The notes beneath the pieces were generated by a model. That model did not search any database. It worked only from the letters and a program-made list of their open reading frames with translations, and had not been told where the DNA came from. Positions 61,540 through 64,000 of a DNA stretch of 64,000 nt are shown one piece after another; the stretch's first letter is position 1; each line of letters begins with the position of its first letter. The stretch is from Antedon mediterranea (Eukaryota > Echinodermata > Crinoidea > Comatulida > Antedonidae). Position numbers and translations under genes: made by a program. The stretch spans positions 5,148,001 through 5,212,000 of the forward strand of contig NC_092679.1 of NCBI RefSeq assembly GCF_964355755.1, in the 5' to 3' direction.

Positions 61540-62720
61540 CAATTGGAATTCATTCATGGGACTTTAGTGTGTGATCGAAACGCCTGTAGGATGTCACCCA
61601 AGGGAAATCAAAACAGCGCCATCTACAACTCTTAAAACTATTGCGCACCCAACACAGTCACGCTCGTGAAAAATATACTATAATACGGCACAACGTGATG
61701 ATCAAATGCATGCTACACACATATTAACTGTTTAATTTATCTCTCTTTAGAGTGTTCTTGCTTATTTGTTTCCTCTTGATATTAGAAGATATTACAAAAG
61801 AGGAAATCTCCTTTTCAAGTGATTGTCGAAAGGTTCGGTGATGTTGTACTGTAGGTCGCGAGAATTACCGTTAATGGGTGGTACTTGAGAGACGCGAATC
61901 AAGTGTACGTTTAGGAAATATAAGTACAGCACGGTAACACACGTGGGACATATGACACATTGAACAATTCATTTTTTAGTTTGCTTTTGTCAGTTTTTAG
62001 AAATTAAAAATATTGAATAAATTCGCGTTTGAGCCGATTGCAACACTTTACTTGCGATTAAACGCGTAAGATTGTAACTTATTTTAAAGGAAATGCGTTT
62101 TACTTTTTAGTCGCATTCAAACGCGACTCTACAGCTCACTATGTCGGTCGGTTGGTCGGTCGGTAAACACTAACTCAAATTTGAGCACGCGACTGCAGCC
62201 ATGTATATGGCCTTGTTTCCAAGACCTTTGCACGCACACAAACATTATTTCTAGTACAATGCCAACGCGTAAAATGACAAGAAATAGGCATTTGAAGTTT
62301 GGATAAACATGTCCAATGACAAAAATAAAATACCGATATTTGAGGGCTAGTGAATCATTATCGTACATTTTTAACGAGTAGAACCCGGTGATATATTTTA
62401 GAGAAAAGTACGTCCCTGTATTTCATAGTTGTTCATGCCTTTGCACTTTTAACGAGAGTTCACTGGGCGAAAAGGAACAACATTAAGAAATTTATTGAAA
62501 ATGTATGTGGATATTCTTTATGGACAGAGGCGAAAGTTCAATGTGGATAGTTGAACTTTATTCGGCTGATTTATTTTGAAACGTTTCTCGTGGTTGACGT
62601 CCCTCTGGCCTCGGGAAAGCCAGACCGGGGCCGTATAGCCACGAACGGCTAGTATTGACGGTCCCAGGAGACATCAACTTGTAGTCCGGTGACTTGTGTT
62701 AGCGTCGGGTTGGTCAACAT
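61540..62720. promoter_or_regulatory. Patchy GC-elevated region
   Basis: Contains a CTCF-core-like GCGCCATCT (61616-61624, minus AGATGGCGC), repeated GTCGGTCGGT (about 62143-62164) and a GC-rich block at 62580-62720. No gene recognised. Confidence 0.25.
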
Positions 62721-64000
62721 TCATGTTATGTGATAATGACTCATTCATAACGGCTGCGTACTATCACTTTTGGACATGTGGTTTGATTGTAATTCTTTTT
62801 CACAAATCTAAAAACAGTTCTAGTTCATGTAGTTGTCAAGTAAACGCAATGAATCTGAGAATTAAAAACAAAATTATAAAAAAAATGTAATATCAGAAAT
62901 ATACCGTCAAGTATGTATGATGTGTTTTTATTACCCCTAATTCTATTTGTGTTTGCAAATAAAGAAAAACACAATAAAAATGACTCTGATGTTGTGGTTT
63001 CAAAACTCATAACTAAAATAGAGGGCGCTGCCTGCAAATTTATAAATACAGACTCGTGTACTTCATTTTATTCAATCCTAAGGTATTGCGGCAATGTGCT
63101 CATACCTATGTAGAATGTGTAGGCCTAACTAAAATATAAAAAAAAACCATAAATTTGTCTATAGTACTACCACTTGTGTAAATCATAATAATAACAACAA
63201 AAATCGAGTTTGCCTAGACCTAGGCCTATTATAGTTTCCGGCGTGTACAGCAGATGAGGGAGAAAACCACCCGCCCTTGCCCATTTGTGTCTTCCCATAG
63301 AGATATTATAGTGAACTATAATATCTCTATGGTCTTCCGTGTGTATATCATATATACCTCGCAATTGTTTATAATTGCATAAAAAATATATTACACATAA
63401 CTGAGCTTCCTTTATACTTCAGCATCATAATAGCAAAAATAGCATTTTGAACAAAAATTTAAGAAAATCTAAATAGCGCCCTCTAACTTTGAAACGTAAG
63501 TTAGGCTAGGCTCAATTCAACAGACACACAATGTTGATAACTTGTACCACGCGTATATGTACAAAGAAGAAATCAACTACAGTATCTGTTTATAGTGCGA
63601 CCTCTACCGTAGATATCTTTTGTTGTTTTCTATACTCTCGCGTCTTAGGGAAAGACGTTGTACTGTAGGGCCTACTACCATACTATAAGGAATGCAACAA
63701 CTTCACAAATAAAGTTATCTTTTCCATAAAAAATATTCATTAAATTATTTAAAATAGCCTAATTTTTGTATGTTCAACAACGCGCAATCAGGGTCGTTCG
63801 AGAAAATTAAAACATTTTTAATTTCATGGATGGACAATTGTTTTGTCAATGATCTGATCATCCATGATCCATTACTACAATACGAAAACAATGATGAAAT
63901 GTTTCTGATTTACAAATCTATTGTATTAAAGTCGTACGTATTTTATTTGATCTTCAATTTTCTCATTGGATAGAATCCAGCTTATCAGGTCATGTATCAT
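62721..64000. other. AT-rich DNA, no gene recognised
   Basis: Contains two CTCF-core-like words, AGAGGGCGC at 63020-63028 (+) and 63476-63484 (-), and the hairpin at 63295-63332. Short frames lack domains. Confidence 0.5.
63295..63332. repeat. Perfect 18-nt inverted repeat with 2-nt loop
   Basis: CCATAGAGATATTATAGT, GA, then the exact reverse complement. Same geometry as 2355-2392. GTCTTCC flanks it in the same direction on both sides. Confidence 0.85.

Noticed and set aside
1-64000. CRISPR arrays, operons, bacterial ribosome-binding sites, rRNA genes
   Set aside because: The window is eukaryotic; tandem arrays have no spacer-repeat structure and no rRNA-like sequence was seen.

Overview
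This is an AT-rich, intron- and repeat-laden animal genomic window with almost no coding capacity. Eukaryotic character is shown by a consensus splice donor, tRNA-derived SINEs, several terminal-inverted-repeat (TIR) elements, LINE tails, minisatellites and microsatellites. Frequent AGGCCTA and TACTGTA words, and a repeat style familiar from marine deuterostomes, suggest an echinoderm or hemichordate. That placement is inference with modest confidence.

The only protein-coding segment I can defend is a tiny first coding exon on the minus strand at 49760-49811. It reads MSRRKQDKPQQVRRSLT plus one base and is followed directly by GTAAGT. This is the N-terminal NuRD/RBBP4-binding motif shared by FOG (ZFPM), SALL, BCL11 and ZNF423/521 zinc-finger co-regulators. 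The VRRSL continuation is closest to FOG. The exon sits in a CpG-rich block (49560-50170) that is probably its promoter region. No zinc-finger exon is visible, so the gene must continue leftward past position 1. By inference, most of 1-49753 is then a very large first intron and 50170-64000 is upstream flank.

Layout. 1-11.7 kb: AT-rich DNA with islands of higher complexity (240-560, 3870-4015, 7090-7400, 9660-10380) that look like regulatory elements, plus a SINE and a CCAAT cluster. 11.7-13.8 kb: a transposon graveyard (two LINE tails, two MITE families, a repeat carrying a CTCF-like site). 14-30 kb: tandem repeats, MITEs, a SINE with perfect 20-bp target duplications, a Penelope-like fragment with a hammerhead-like core, and GAT arrays. 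30-31 kb: a 902-bp TIR element full of AATCGATTA-type subrepeats. 33.5-34.35 kb: a 16-bp purine-strand minisatellite. 40.2-45.05 kb: three tandem arrays with periods 20, 144 and 53 bp. 46.3-50.2 kb: the complex promoter-proximal block with the exon. 50.5-52.7 kb: microsatellites and a duplication. 56.9-57.3 kb: a TA-flanked TIR element. 58.4-62.7 kb: several high-complexity islands that may be distal enhancers or unrecognised exons.

Most long open frames here are by-products of tandem repeats whose total phase keeps frames open, not genes.
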